NCBI GenBank assembly: GCA_025267735.1
Contig: CM046304.1
Location: 26,291,381-26,355,380, forward strand
Direction of reading: 5' to 3'
DNA length: 64,000 nucleotides
From: Mactra quadrangularis
Taxonomy: Eukaryota > Mollusca > Bivalvia > Venerida > Mactridae
This document shows positions 1 through 10,627 of the stretch, one piece after another. The notes beneath the pieces were generated by a model that was given only the letters and a program-made list of their open reading frames with translations, was not told where the DNA came from and ran no database searches. The position numbers were made by a program, and so were the translations under genes. How positions within the stretch are numbered: position 1 is the first letter of the stretch; the number at the start of each line of letters is the position of its first letter.

Positions 1-69
1 GCTATCATTTTAACCATATTCATAAATATCTTATACTTGTCTTGTACATGATCTTTGTTATGTTTACAG

Positions 70-169
70 ATGTTTCACTGAAGTAAAAGGTTTATTTTGG
101 AAGAACTGGGCAGCTATACAATGTTTATTGTTTACTATGTTAGCAGCTAGTGTATTTGCTATCAGTTTG
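70..169 (+). CDS. LMF2: LMF2 exon (first in window)
   Basis: The exon opens after TTTACAG, taking one base from the previous codon, and reads [20 protein letters not shown] followed by a hydrophobic run ([13 protein letters not shown]). This is a membrane segment just before the soluble C-terminal LMF domain. The donor is GTATGT on a codon boundary. Confidence 0.85.
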
Positions 170-3100
170 GTATGTAGATATATTATAGTATTTGAAATAT
201 TTGACAAAAAACTATTCATATGACTCTTTTTTAGATTTGTTATTTTTAAAGGGGCAGTACAGTCTACAAAATTAGGATATGAAAGTGGTTGTCCGAAAAG
301 GTCACTTTAGCAGCTAGCGCTAAAACTTGTTTGTAGATCTTTGGTTGCCGCAACTAGAAATTAGTTGTCCCGAGCATCGGGACATACACTTATTTCGAAG
401 ATTGACAGTAGTGTCAAAATAGAATCTACTATGATGCTGCTGTTTACATTGTGTTGAACATTTGATTGATGTATAGTACAGACAACTGACCTGCCTGTTG
501 TAAATTTTCTGTACATTGTCTCTACATCTTGGCTTGTTTTGCTCTTTGAACAACAAGGTAGTCATTTTATCAAGAGTCTAATTTGTTTCTTATATGAGGC
601 CTCTGTTATGTTTACCACCTTTTTATAGTACTGATACTATGTAATTTTGATACAATGTTACTTGAAATATTGAAAAGAATAGAATAGTTTCTCATAAAGT
701 TTTGATGTATGAATACAGGTGCCATATTCAAGTCTTCATAAAGAAGGACAGAAAGTAGTTCCACCTCAAGCTAAAGCTCTACATGGACGTGTTTCAGCCT
801 TTCATCTGACTAGTTCATATGGATTATTTAGAAGGTATGCTAGCTTAAATTCTTTTTCTTTTTTAGTTTCGTTTTTCCTAAGGATGTATCATGTATAATG
901 TGCAGACTCTGGCTGGAACTTAACCAAAAAAAAGTTAAGAGACTAGAGTAGGTAAAACATGTATTTGGAAGAAATTCTTCCCCTGATGGTCATCTAAGTT
1001 TGCACCATTTTCCAGCTGGGTTTTTGACCGACTTCAGCTGGTTTTGACTGAAGTATGTTGCTGTTTGGTGGTCGATGCTCTGCAGGGGTTAAATTCAATT
1101 TAAATTACGCCTAAGAAGAATATCAAAATCTGTTGTTATGCAGAGTATTTGTTCATTAGAGGGCTGCTCTGCAGAGGTTATACTGTATATCTTAAACTTA
1201 TGTATGTAAATATGTTTATCAGGATGACAGGTGTTGGTGGAAGACCAGAAGTTATTATAGAAGGAAGTAATTCATTAGATAGTGGCTGGAAAGAATATGA
1301 ATTCTATTATAAACCTGGTTCATTGAATAGAAGACCTCCATTTGTTGGTAAGTTATATTATATAATATTATAGTGTTTATAAATAGTCGGGAATGTTTGA
1401 AATATCAATGATTTCTCCCTCGAAGCCATATTAGCAATTTGAGATGTTAGTCCCAGGAAATTATGGTCATTTAATCATTTAATTTATTTATACTGGCTTT
1501 AACATCATGTCAACACAGTTTTTTAGATTATTTTACAGTGTCCAGCACACCTTACCTAGCTTTCCTGGACCATTTTCTATAACCAGTTTTTACCTACCCT
1601 TCCACAAGGCCAGAAAGTTCTCCATATACATAATTAATGGAGGAAAATTAACATTATTGCAAAATTTATATGGAAGGGTATAACCTCCCCATTGGGATTC
1701 GAACTCCAAATCTAGGTTTTATGATCATTAATTTTAAATGTTGATGAATCTTAATCTTCCTATGACATCATTAGAAATCTCTACATATGTACATAGATAA
1801 TTTTCCTGTTGTAAGAAACAAATATTGAAAAAATTGTAATTAAAAAAAGATAACTGTGTACAGTATGAAGATATTTTATATTCTATTAGCTGCAAACCAT
1901 TGCTTGGTGCATAACTCTGTCAGTGACTGACAACTGCCCTACATGATAAAAAATCAGTGGTACAGGGTGTCCAAAAAGAAAGTTTACAGTTTTGATGCTG
2001 ATTTATAACATGTTAATACTCTTCTAGATTATCACAAACTTGTACACGTTTAGACAATAGGTGTAAGTTTTATCCCTGTCATTTGTAATATATTTGGTCT
2101 AATACTTTACATGAAAACTCCAATTTACTAAAATTACTAATTTTTGTGGTTGACGTGGTTGACGTCAAATTAGTAATTGATAACGTTTTCCACATGTTGT
2201 TCTTTTTGACACTTCTCTCACGCCCTCCTTGAAATTGTCAATAACTTTAACACAAGTGTCTACAAATTTATGGGGCTGTGCAGCTGACCAAAATTTCATA
2301 ATTTACTTGCAAACATGTCCGTACAAAAGAAAACTCATCCATAAACCAAACATCTTGAAATGTGTCGGCGTAATTTTCAACATCAGTGGCTCAATTATAA
2401 AATGCTAATCTATCCACTTGATCAGTTATTGATAAGCTTTGCATAATTTATATTTGATATGGAAACAGTTCTTAGTTTTTTTATAATATTATGTACAGAT
2501 GTTTTGGAGACATTCATCTCTGATGATACGCTTTGAACAGATTTTTCTGGACTTTGTTGAAGCATGTCTTGGAGCGCACTGACATTTTCTTCACTTCTGC
2601 TGGTCAAGGGACCACACTTTGGTGCATCTTTTACAGTTAGAAGTTGTTCAAACTTCCAGACAATTTTGAATATAATCATTCTACCCATGCTTATGCCTTT
2701 ATACATATTTTTGAACTTTCGTTGCGCATCTGCTACACTTTAACTTTCGTAAAAATGTTTTATGATAAAAACAGTTAACAAGCTGATCAGACGTCAGACG
2801 CGTCATCTTGAAAATAACAAGTTTTTACCCGATGTCATTATATGGCGATGTCAAACATTCTAGAGTGTCAATATAATGTGCATTAAAAACTTGAGCATAT
2901 GCACTTTAAAATGGTATATTTTTCATTAATATAACGTAACAATTGATAAAATGACGAAGGTGTGAAACTGTAAACTTTCTTTTTGGACACCTGTAGGAGG
3001 ATGAATGGCCATAAATGACGAAATGACGAAAATGACGAAACTGCACGAAAGTATGCACTGCCCAAGAATAGAACCCTCCACCCCTAGATCTATATAGGCT

Positions 3101-4892
3101 ATTCATATTTCTAATTGAAGTGATCATGTCAGTCAATCTCTCTATTTAAATTGTTAATTTTTCTATTTCCAGCTCCTCATCAACCCAGATTAGACTGGCA
3201 GATGTGGTTTGCAGCTCTAGGATCATATCAACATAATCAGTGGTTTGTGAACCTAGCATATCGTCTGCTAACCAATGAGAAAGATGTTCTAGAACTTATA
3301 CAACATAATCCTTATCCTAACAAACCTCCAAAATATCTCAGAGCTAACCTATATAAATATCATTATGCTAAGAATAGTACCAAGTATGTATTAGTGTATT
3401 TTTTTTTGGCTATTTTTATACCCCCGCTTCGAAGAAGAGGGGGGTATACTGTTTTACCCTTGTCCGTCCGTGCGTCCGTCCGTTACAAAATTTCCGTCGC
3501 AGTTTTCTCAGCAACTATATCATGCAGCAGCCTAATACTTTGCATATTGCTTCATCCCATAGTCCCATGTGGTGTAAAGCGATTTCATGCTCCTTGCTCA
3601 TCTACTTCCTGTTTGTCGCATATTTTTAGATTTTGGCGGGGGTATCACTAGTGAGCATTAGCTCACAGATTTACTTGTTTCATTATTATTTTGTTTTGTT
3701 GAGCTAACAATTGGAAGTGAAAAAATATAATTGTTCTGGTATCATTTTAACAAACTGACATTATGAGTATGTATCATCTTATACATTTCAATTTTCACAG
3801 GAACAAGAATGTGTGGTGGACAAGGGAGCTAACTGGTGAATATTTACCTGTTGTATCAAAGGATGAGAAAACATTAGTAGGTTATCTCAAACATGCTGGA
3901 ATTATCGATGACAAGGTAAGGTGGAGGCTGTACATATTACAGTACACAATGAGACATATCTTGACATCCACTGTCTACCCTCCCCAACAATGGCCACCTC
4001 TAAACAAAATCCATTTGACAACAACAGCAATGGCCCAAAAACATTCACCTTCATAACAAAATAACTAACTGGTAATCATTGGATAGCTATGTGAGTTAGA
4101 ATCCCATCTTAAACCTACCCTAGTATCCTTGAGTAAGAAATTTTATCCTACTAGCTCAGTACCTGGGGACTAAGAAGCCGACTGGAAAGTGATTACTCTA
4201 AGTTGTAAGAACTTGTTTCACAATCAAGCATCAAAGTGAAATCCTTTCTAAATTAGGCCTCACTTGTTTCCTATGGCAAGAAACTACATGTATATGCTTA
4301 GAACTGGGTACCAAGAATTAGGCAGTATTTTAGTGATTTGTTTCACAATCAAGCTAAACTAAATTTGTATAAAATAAACTTTGCAGACTTGTATTGACTA
4401 TATTATAAAATGGTTAACACCAAATTAGCAATCCTTAGGCCACAAAAAATTGATCATATGTTCTATGGATTCGCTCGCACCTTAATTTTGACGGTTTTTA
4501 CAAAAAAATATTTTTATTTCCTCGCTCGCCCATAAAAATTTGGTCAAACCGCTATATAAAGCAAGTGAATAAAGACTTTTTCAATTTTTTTTTCTTCGCT
4601 CGCTCGCCCCATTTTTTTCCAGAAAAATCCGTAGAACAAATGATCAATTTGTTGTGGCCTTAGTTAAGTTGTTATCATTATCTAATATTATTTTTATTGT
4701 TATAACTACTTCATGTATTTGATATTTCAGACAAAGAAATCGAAGAAACAGAAAGGCACAGATTCAATGATAAATCTGGCCATTAAATGGTTACGTGATA
4801 TGATTGGTCAACCAGAAGGATTCACATTTGTTATGACTGTATTACTTACAGCAGTTACCATCAAAGTTTTAACTAATATGATAATGTCATAA
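70..4892 (+). CDS. LMF2: Lipase maturation factor 2 homologue, 3' part (six exons, 5'-incomplete)
   Basis: Lipase maturation factors are multipass ER membrane proteins that help dimeric lipases (lipoprotein lipase, hepatic lipase) and some other secretory proteins fold. Six exons join in frame: 70-169, 719-834, 1223-1347, 3173-3383, 3801-3915 and 4731-4892, all with AG/GT borders, giving about 275 residues plus stop. The diagnostic LMF C-terminal domain is present: [16 protein letters not shown], then [11 protein letters not shown], then [16 protein letters not shown] and the VWWTREL segment. The [15 protein letters not shown] wording matches LMF2 rather than LMF1 from memory of the family. 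Vertebrate LMF2 is roughly 700 aa, so about 430 residues and the first exons lie left of the window. A hydrophobic stretch precedes the end, after a Lys-rich patch (TKKSKKQK). The call is firm; the LMF2 versus LMF1 subtype is slightly less so. Confidence 0.95.
170..718 (+). other. LMF2 intron with a MITE remnant
   Basis: This is non-coding intron sequence. About 255-405 is a diverged copy of the CAGTCTAC-end MITE described at 29645. Nothing else was recognised. Confidence 0.7.
255..405. mobile_element. CAGTCTAC-end MITE, diverged copy
   Basis: The left end reads CAGTCTACAAAATTAG, identical to the better preserved copy at 29645. The interior has the same GTGGTTGTCC and GGTTGCC blocks. The right end (TTCGAAGATTG) matches the inverted terminus only loosely. 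Confidence 0.6.
719..834 (+). CDS. LMF2: LMF2 exon
   Basis: This exon begins on a codon boundary after ATACAG and encodes [10 protein letters not shown] near the start and [13 protein letters not shown] at the end, the beginning of the LMF C-terminal domain. It leaves two bases of an Arg codon before the GTATGC donor. Confidence 0.92.
835..1222 (+). other. LMF2 intron
   Basis: AT-rich intron sequence with donor GTATGC and acceptor TTTATCAG. I see no repeat or conserved element in it. Confidence 0.7.
1223..1347 (+). CDS. LMF2: LMF2 exon
   Basis: The exon encodes [15 protein letters not shown] and [12 protein letters not shown], two hallmark blocks of LMF proteins. The acceptor is TTTATCAG and the donor GTAAGT. 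It enters with one base and leaves one base of an Ala codon completed by the next exon. Confidence 0.95.
1480..1735. repeat. Dispersed repeat family D (copy in LMF2 intron)
   Basis: Shared blocks ACCCTTCCACAA, GAGGAAAAT.AACA.TATTG and TGGAAGGGTA recur in the same order at about 56750-56930, and more weakly at 62490-62660. The end carries a GGGATTCGAACTCC segment resembling a tRNA B-box, so this may be a SINE in minus orientation. The family name is unknown to me. Confidence 0.5.
1905..1962 (-). repeat. SINE-B fragment, split by a Tc1/mariner insertion (part 1)
   Basis: GTCAGTGACTGACAACTGCC and the following CTACATGAT..AAAATCA match the minus-strand SINE-B copy at 35611-35645. The match stops exactly at the TA target of the inserted element and resumes at 2996. 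Confidence 0.75.
1963..2993 (-). mobile_element. Tc1/mariner-type element, internally deleted
   Basis: The 1031-bp element has near-perfect terminal inverted repeats: CAGGGTGTCCAAAAAGAAAG on the left and CAGGTGTCCAAAAAGAAAG read inward from the right, identical over about 25 bp apart from one extra G. It is flanked by a TA duplication (1961-1962 and 2994-2995). On the minus strand it keeps a transposase N-terminus with a helix-turn-helix (2706-2422; [20 protein letters not shown]). Further on it keeps a short DDE-domain remnant, [10 protein letters not shown] then APHKFVDTC, near 2370-2240. The catalytic core is mostly deleted, so it cannot be autonomous. It sits inside an LMF2 intron and interrupts an older SINE. 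Confidence 0.88.
2422..2706 (-). pseudogene. Transposase N-terminal fragment (Tc1/mariner type)
   Basis: The 94-codon frame starts at an ATG and contains [19 protein letters not shown] followed by a helix-turn-helix, the usual N-terminal layout of IS630-Tc1-mariner transposases. The rest of the protein is missing or frameshifted, leaving only the WFMDE remnant downstream. It is not a host gene. Confidence 0.75.
2996..3105 (-). repeat. SINE-B fragment (part 2, tRNA-like head)
   Basis: GGAGGATGAATGGCC and GAAAGTATGC, then AGAATAGAACCCTCCACCCC, match the continuation of SINE-B at 35646-35735. This half contains the B-box complement. Together with 1905-1962 it makes one SINE with a precise empty-site junction. 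Confidence 0.72.
3173..3383 (+). CDS. LMF2: LMF2 exon
   Basis: The exon encodes [19 protein letters not shown], the most conserved LMF motif, then the QHNQWF and [19 protein letters not shown] blocks and the RANLYKYHY strand. Reading past the GTATGT donor runs into a dispersed repeat, so a longer open frame here is not coding. Confidence 0.96.
3417..3680. repeat. GC-rich dispersed repeat (CCCCCGCTTCG family)
   Basis: The repeat starts TATACCCCCGCTTCGAAGAA and carries a TCCGTCCGTGCGTCCGTCCG block. It ends near GGCGGGGGTATCACTAGTGA, so its edges are partly inverted (TATACCCCCGC and GCGGGGGTAT). The composition contrasts sharply with the surrounding intron. I recall similar units as very common in mollusc genomes; no coding capacity is claimed. 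Confidence 0.65.
3801..3915 (+). CDS. LMF2: LMF2 exon
   Basis: After TTTTCACAG the frame reads [20 protein letters not shown] and ends GIIDDK at a GTAAGG donor. The WW followed by the Y-L-P segment matches the distal LMF domain. Confidence 0.93.
4066..4380 (+). repeat. SINE-A copy
   Basis: GGTAATCATTGGATAGC, AGAATCCCATC, ATCCTACTAGCTCAGTACC and TCTAAGTTGTAAGAACTTGT match the copies at 6108, 41178 and 59440. The tRNA-derived head is partly lost here. The 3' end (TTGTTTCACAATCAAGC) is present twice, suggesting a local duplication. Confidence 0.7.
4438..4659. mobile_element. PIF/Harbinger-like MITE (copy 1)
   Basis: The 222-bp element has about 28-bp inverted termini (GGCCACAAAAAATTGATCAT at left; GGCCACAACAAATTGATCAT read inward from right). 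It is flanked by TTA on both sides (4435-4437, 4660-4662). A TTA duplication is characteristic of PIF/Harbinger. The interior carries repeated TTCGCTCGC / CTCGCTCGCC motifs. A second copy is at 55581. Confidence 0.75.
4731..4892 (+). CDS. LMF2: LMF2 terminal coding exon
   Basis: The exon starts after GATATTTCAG in frame with the previous one, encodes a basic patch ([11 protein letters not shown]), then a hydrophobic C-terminus ([17 protein letters not shown]), and stops at TAA 4890-4892. The hydrophobic end could be a final membrane segment. This C-terminal region is variable in the family, so the exon rests mainly on splice sites and continuity of frame. Confidence 0.85.
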   Translation, partial: TKKSKKQKGTDSMINLAIKWLRDMIGQPEGFTFVMTVLLTAVTIKVLTNMIMS

Positions 4893-6107
4893 TGATCTCA
4901 ACCAATGTCTCCACGAGTGCTATAGATATTTTCACACAAGAAATTTGACGCACATTTTTGTATTGAAAAATATCGGTTTTTATACTTTCACTTAAAATTT
5001 TTTGTGCTTTTTATACTTGGGACAATCTGAAATAAAAAATCTTGTGGATAATTTTGACTGAAAGAATCAGTTTGCTGAAAATCTTGGTTATTTAAAAAAT
5101 ATTTTTTTGATACTTGTTTAGAAGTGACAGAACTATGGTAGCCAAAAACATCTTTAATTAATATCTTAGTAAGTTTTTGTATTTTTTGTGTGTAAAAGTA
5201 CTTGCCTTTGAAACTTATGAAAGCTTAGAGAAATGAACTGTTTTAATGTGGTAGGTTTGTTGTTCTATGATTTGTGTAATATGAGAATGAGATTTGAAAA
5301 ATAATAAAAATGTGAACTAGTGATTTGATAATGAATTATACATGTACTACCAAAACAGGTGGTAAAAATAAAGGACATTACTTTCAATACATAATGATGT
5401 AACAAATTAGTCAAAATTAAAGATCTCTCAATGTCTTTTATAAAACATAAATGATTTTTTTTTCAATTTGATTTTCTATATTTTGGGACTTGGTTTTTAT
5501 TTGTGGTGATTTGGTTTTTATACCTCCTTTTTTCCTAAAAAAAAAAAAATGATTGTTGATAAAATAAATGTATGATTGAAGTTTAACTTAATGTAATAAT
5601 GAAATCACTTAATTATAATTATTTACAATAATAAAGACTTTATTTATAGAGGTTTCACATTGGGATTCATCCAATCTTCCATGTGGACCTCTGACTTACA
5701 ATTTTGAATGTTATACTTTTTGAGAGGCCCTGGTTTATGGTCATTGTTTTATTATTCCAAATTCTAGATCTGTACCTCAATATATTTTGGTTCTATTTTT
5801 TGTATGACTGTTTTGATAGTTTTTTAATATAGATTTTGTCCCTTATTTACTTGTTTAAAAGATGTTTATATAGACAGATGTATGGCTAAATGTATGTGGT
5901 TTGGTTTGATATTTGATGAGTTTTTGATCCCTATTTGCCCTATTTTTCTGGAGTGGAGTTGCTGATTTTTTGTGTAAAAAAGTGCTATACGGTTGAGTTT
6001 GTACATACTTAAATGAATGTAAGATTTGAGTCATTGATGTATGATGTCCAAGGTGCTATATTATCAAAAATCTTACAATAATAATTATAGTAACGTAATA
6101 TACAGGC

Positions 6108-6325
6108 ATTTAGAAGCAGGCTTGGCCAAGCAGTTACGACGTTTGATTGGTAATCATTGGATCGACAGCTCTGCGTTGGTTTTGAATCCCATCCAAAACC
6201 TACCTTGTTGTTTCCTTGAGCAAAAAACTTAATTCTGCCAACTCAGTACTGAGGGACCAGGAAGCAGACTTGAATATGATTAATCTAAGTTGTAAGAACT
6301 TGTTTCAGGATCGAGCTAAAATATA
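6108..6325 (+). repeat. SINE-A copy (tRNA-derived)
   Basis: The head reads GGCTTGGCCAAGCAGTTACG (A-box-like), then GGTTTTGAATCCC (B-box-like). The family body follows: GAGCAAAAAACTTAATTCTG, GGACCAGGAAGCAGACTTGA and AGTTGTAAGAACTTGTTTCA. A short open frame across it is incidental. Confidence 0.78.
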
Positions 6326-6828
6326 TTAAATATTGAGGTATTAACTAGGAAATCACTTGTTTACCTTTGATAATATGGACGCTTGATGCTTAACTGATCC
6401 TTAAACTTGAATTTACTTGTATGCATGTTTTTATGATTAAATTAATTAAAAGTTTGAAAAATTTACTTAAAATTTTGAATTAAGTTGAAAACCAATTTTT
6501 TTTGCTGCATTAATTGTCTGCAAAACTATCACAAGTGTAGAAGAACGCAATGGATTGATTTTTGTTACATTTACTGTTGCTGTAATATTGTTGATATAGA
6601 AAAAATTAATTATCCTTGCTTTACTTAGTTGTTAACTATGGTAATTTTTTTGAACAATGGCAATACATAATTTTTGTTTATTGTGTATATAAATGTAATG
6701 AAGTCCCATGTTGAAGATATTTAGATATAACCTTCTTTGTGTTCAATGTACATATTTATACTGTCTGTCAAATTGTACTGATACTCTGTAACTTTATTCA
6801 TGATAATTTCATTATGGTTAATGACTGC

Positions 6829-7112
6829 CCTGCTAGCTTGGTCAGTAGCCTGCTAGTCTATGATTGAGGGGTTGTGAGGTCAGTTTCACGGTGGGGCATA
6901 CTTTTGTAGAGCTTGGTCATAAAATAATTTCTAGGGTCATTCTTCCTTCTACCATTGATTCTTAGTCGTGTAGGACAGGTGTCAGCCACTGACAGAAGTA
7001 TGCTCCCCTTATCTTGTTATCAGCTGAATCCAGAGAGTTTGCCTTTCCAGAAATAGTGAGTAGGCTGACTGATCCCATGATATGACCTATACAGAGTTAA
7101 ATCAAACTAAAA
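6829..7112 (+). repeat. SINE-B copy
   Basis: The tRNA-like head (GCTAGCTTGGTCAGTAGCC ... GAGGGGTTGTGAGGTCAG) is followed by GGTGGGGCATACTTTTGTAG, the GTAGGACAGGTGTCAGCC block and a GAGTAGGCTGACTGAT tail ending TTAAATCAAACTAAAAA. It matches the minus-strand copy at 35464-35783 throughout. Confidence 0.75.
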
Positions 7113-9435
7113 AAATGTTTGTTAGATTACTCAGTATTTCACCAGTGTTTTTATATCATATACTGTTTATCACATAGATTCTGTTATTCTCAAAATTAGT
7201 CGAATTTGTTGTATTGAAACATACAGTTATTAAACAACTAGTTACAAATGTCTATCAAATCATATATCGGTAATTGTCATGTTTAGGGAGGGTTGTATCA
7301 GGCCAACATTGTCAGATTATATGCTGTATGAATGAGATGTATTGAATATAATATGTTATAGTTCTTATGTAGACAGTGTGTCTCTAAAATCTAATGCATG
7401 TAAATTATGTAGGTTTGGTTGTATAAGTTTTTTCTCTTTTTCTTATTTGTAGGCATTTTATTGTTTCACTATTTTTGCCCCCAATGTAACGGTATTATTT
7501 GTATTCTTGTACCTTTGTTCCCTGAGTGTAATTAATTTAAAGCCCCTTTCCAGCATTGTACTTTCAACAACAGTTTTATGTCTTGAAATATTTGATTGCT
7601 TTGAAAGAAAAAATATTATTTAAAAATGGCTTGCTTTAAATTGCTTAATGATGCATGGTCTTGGCAAAGATTGAAAGTCTGATCGTTTTTGTGTCTTTAT
7701 AGAAAAAAGTTTAGTTGTTGGGGTATCTCTTAAGTTTAATTTAATTAATCTGTTTAGATTTTTGTCAGGTCTTGATGAATTGAATATGATATGATAGAAA
7801 CATGTCAAAATATTTATTTAAGGCATCAATTTTATATTAGGGATTGTTTTAGAAAAGGAGACAGGTAGCATCAGTGGAATGCAGGTATTAAACTTAATAA
7901 TGCTTCCTAGCAGGAACAAAAATGGCAAGACAGGGTGAAGCTCTCTGTGTTATTCTGTTTTAAAACAATCACTATGTATATATAGCTGTTGTTTTTGTAC
8001 TAGTGTTTTGAAGTTTTGTGCATGTTTATTATAATATATAAGTTTTTATACAGGATTGTGATTGGTTAATACATAATAACATAAAAATACTCAATATAAA
8101 TTATAGTTTTATTTAGTTAGGTTTGTTTTTATGTAGTTAATATTACAAATAGATTTCAGTCCCCTGTTCTTGCTGCTAAATTACATGCTTCTCTTCGGAA
8201 CCTGTCTTTGGAAAATTAAACTTGATAGAAATGGCATACTTACATCATTATTTTTGTGTGAAATCTGGTCATAGCTGAACTCAGATTTATATATCATATC
8301 CAGTAATTGACACTCGTATAAGTCTGTGGTTGAAAGATTTTGCTGTCGTCATAGCAACATATCAGCATCTACTATGCTACAACAAATGTGTGATTTTAAT
8401 AAAAAACATTTTATTGTTGTACTGGTTAAGTTCAATCTATCTACTCTCTCCATTGAAAAATAACATAATGAATTTATCCAAATATACGGGTAGAATGTAT
8501 GACTTTACATCAAATTATAAAGTACCTTTTCTATGTAATTTAAAAAATAAGGTTTTTATGTGATAAATTATATATTTGTCATACCTTTTAAATAACAAGA
8601 GCATTGCTTGATCTTGCGATAAAAAATTATGATGTGTGAAACAAGCTTTTTCCTGGAATGAATAGAATATAAAAATAAAAAATAAAGATTTGCATGTGTT
8701 TACTATGACTTGACCCCATATTTAACCTTTCGAATATTATAAAAACTTAGTGTGTTTTTGATGCATAATCAAATGTATAATTTTAGAAATAAAGTTGAAG
8801 TGCCATGATTTATTTTAATATATACACAATGTGTATGTATGTTTGTTTACCCTTGGAAACTTTAAAATAGAATTGTAAACACTTTTAATACTTTACAGAC
8901 AACATAATAGCTTAGTTCAGATGAAATACATTGATATAAACGATATTCAGGGACCACTGTGACAATGATAAATAAATATGCTGTTTTTGAGGCCCATCAC
9001 CAGCTTAGGTCATTTATCGCGCAACATTCTTGACATAAGAATATTTTTTTAGCTAAATAAGTCACAGTCAATAGTTATGATTCAACAATGTTATACTCTT
9101 ACTAAGACTTCAGTGTTCTCTTGGTGACATTTCAAATGTCATGAATTCATATCAATAACTTTTACTGATAAATATTTGCAAACTTCACTTTCAAAATTGG
9201 AATTTTGAAATAAAGGAATAATGGTGTGAATGAATATTCAGTAACTAAAGACTACTCCACTTTATTGTTTATCATTAAGAATCATGTTTAATGTCTTTAA
9301 CTTTGGTTTATGACACCATGCTCCTTTTAAAATGTATAAGTTAAACTTGTAATCAATGTTTAGGGTTTAATATATGTTTTAAGTGTAGCTGTTTATTGTT
9401 AACTTGTTACTTTGGATTGTTGATGCTGTTCTTGC

Positions 9436-9441
9436 AATAAA
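9436..9441 (+). terminator. Candidate distal poly(A) signal of LMF2
   Basis: A canonical AATAAA followed by TTGTTATTTTATATATC and a T-rich stretch. It lies just before the switch from T-rich to mixed composition. Confidence 0.5.
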
Positions 9442-9478
9442 TTGTTATTTTATATATCAATCTGATCTTGCCTTCTAT

Positions 9479-9635
9479 CATTCTCCTACCCAGAGATTAT
9501 CAAGGTTCTCAATTTAACCTCTTGTGCCACATGACGAAAATTGAGTATGCACATGCATTTTTTTTAAACATCAATATTGGCTGTGTAGTGCCAGAGTGTA
9601 AATCGAGAATCTTGATAGCCCCTGGGTATGAGAAT
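9479..9635. mobile_element. CATTCTC-end foldback MITE (long copy)
   Basis: Termini CATTCTCCTACCCAGAGATT and, from the other side, CATTCTCATACCCAGGGGCT are inverted repeats. They continue inward as TATCAAG.TTCTC. The same arms occur in the 79-bp copy at 18983. Confidence 0.7.
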
Positions 9636-10107
9636 GGTCTTTAATTTGCAATAGTGCAACTTTTATATGTTTTAAAGCTTCATTCTTTTTGGTAAATATT
9701 GGTTAAACAAAATTGTTAATAGGTTATTGAAGTTTGTTAATGGGTAATTGAAGTTAATGAAATCAAACATTTAGGTACAGTATATAAACTTTGATAGTCA
9801 GTAGATTATGTTATTTTCTAGTATTGCACCACAAATATAAAAGATTAGCCAACATTAAAATAACAAGGATAGAAGTAAAAAATTTAAAATGAAACTGAAA
9901 ATAGTCTTAATTTGACTTTTCAATATAATATACAATCAAAAAAAAGGAATTTAAAAGGCTCTGAAAGCCTAACTCTGGAAATTCCATAAAATATGGGAAA
10001 CATACACGCTTAATACTGTCATCAGTATAATTATAGCATAACATAATTTCTAACTTGATTTAGTTAGCATTAACAAGTGGTATAAATACAGTAGCTTGTT
10101 CAATTAC

Positions 10108-10225
10108 CTCGAACGTTCATCTCAATCCCCTACTAATGGGTTGAGTTGTTCAAACTTTGGGCTGAGTTATCCATGGCTTGAGTTGTCTTCGGGTTGATTT
10201 GTCCCATAACGTTCGCTAACAGTTG
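10108..10225. repeat. Cluster of four GGGTTGAGTTGTCC-like units
   Basis: GGGTTGAGTTGTTC, GGGCTGAGTTATCC, GGCTTGAGTTGTCT and CGGGTTGATTTGTCCC follow one another about every 22-28 bp. The cluster is bounded by CGAACGTT on the left and AACGTTCG on the right, a short inverted pair. Confidence 0.55.
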
Positions 10226-10627
10226 TTACTGCTGGGTTATATAGGTTCTAGATAATAATATGTTTAAGTATGTTAAATACAGATTTGTTCTGTTTAGTCA
10301 CTTGTTTACTGTTTATACACATTTACTGGTAATATATTAGCTCAATTTATCTTAGTGTATTATACAGCATTTTCTTATATCTATGGTTTTGCATGTCAAG
10401 TTTTTTCAGTGTTATTTTGTTTATATTTAGTCAATGCAAACTGTATCTGTATAATGCTTCTCTATGTAATGAATTTTACCTGTAATAAAATAAATTTCCA
10501 CATTTTTAATTTAGACTTGTTTGTTGATCAATCCTATATAAACTGTGGCTTGAGACATATTTACTTTGTCATCATCATTAGCAGGATGGGTCAAACACCA
10601 CACTACACTATTTTGGTAGATCATATA

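Larger units (their letters stand above)
3916..4730 (+). other. LMF2 last intron, filled by a SINE and a MITE
   Basis: Nearly the whole intron is made of a SINE-A copy followed by a TIR-bounded MITE. The acceptor is GATATTTCAG. Confidence 0.75.
4893..9478 (+). other. LMF2 3' UTR (inferred) with SINE insertions
   Basis: From the stop codon to about 9.45 kb the plus strand is strikingly T-rich and gene-free, ending at an AATAAA at 9436-9441 followed by a T/G-rich stretch. Earlier AATAAA signals (for example near 5302 and 5631) would give shorter forms. Two SINEs sit inside. The UTR extent is inferred from composition and signals, not transcripts. Confidence 0.55.

Noticed and set aside
3151..3651. 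A 166-codon frame around the LMF2 PHQPRLDW exon
   Set aside because: Only 3173-3383 is exon; the remainder is a dispersed GC-rich repeat after the donor.
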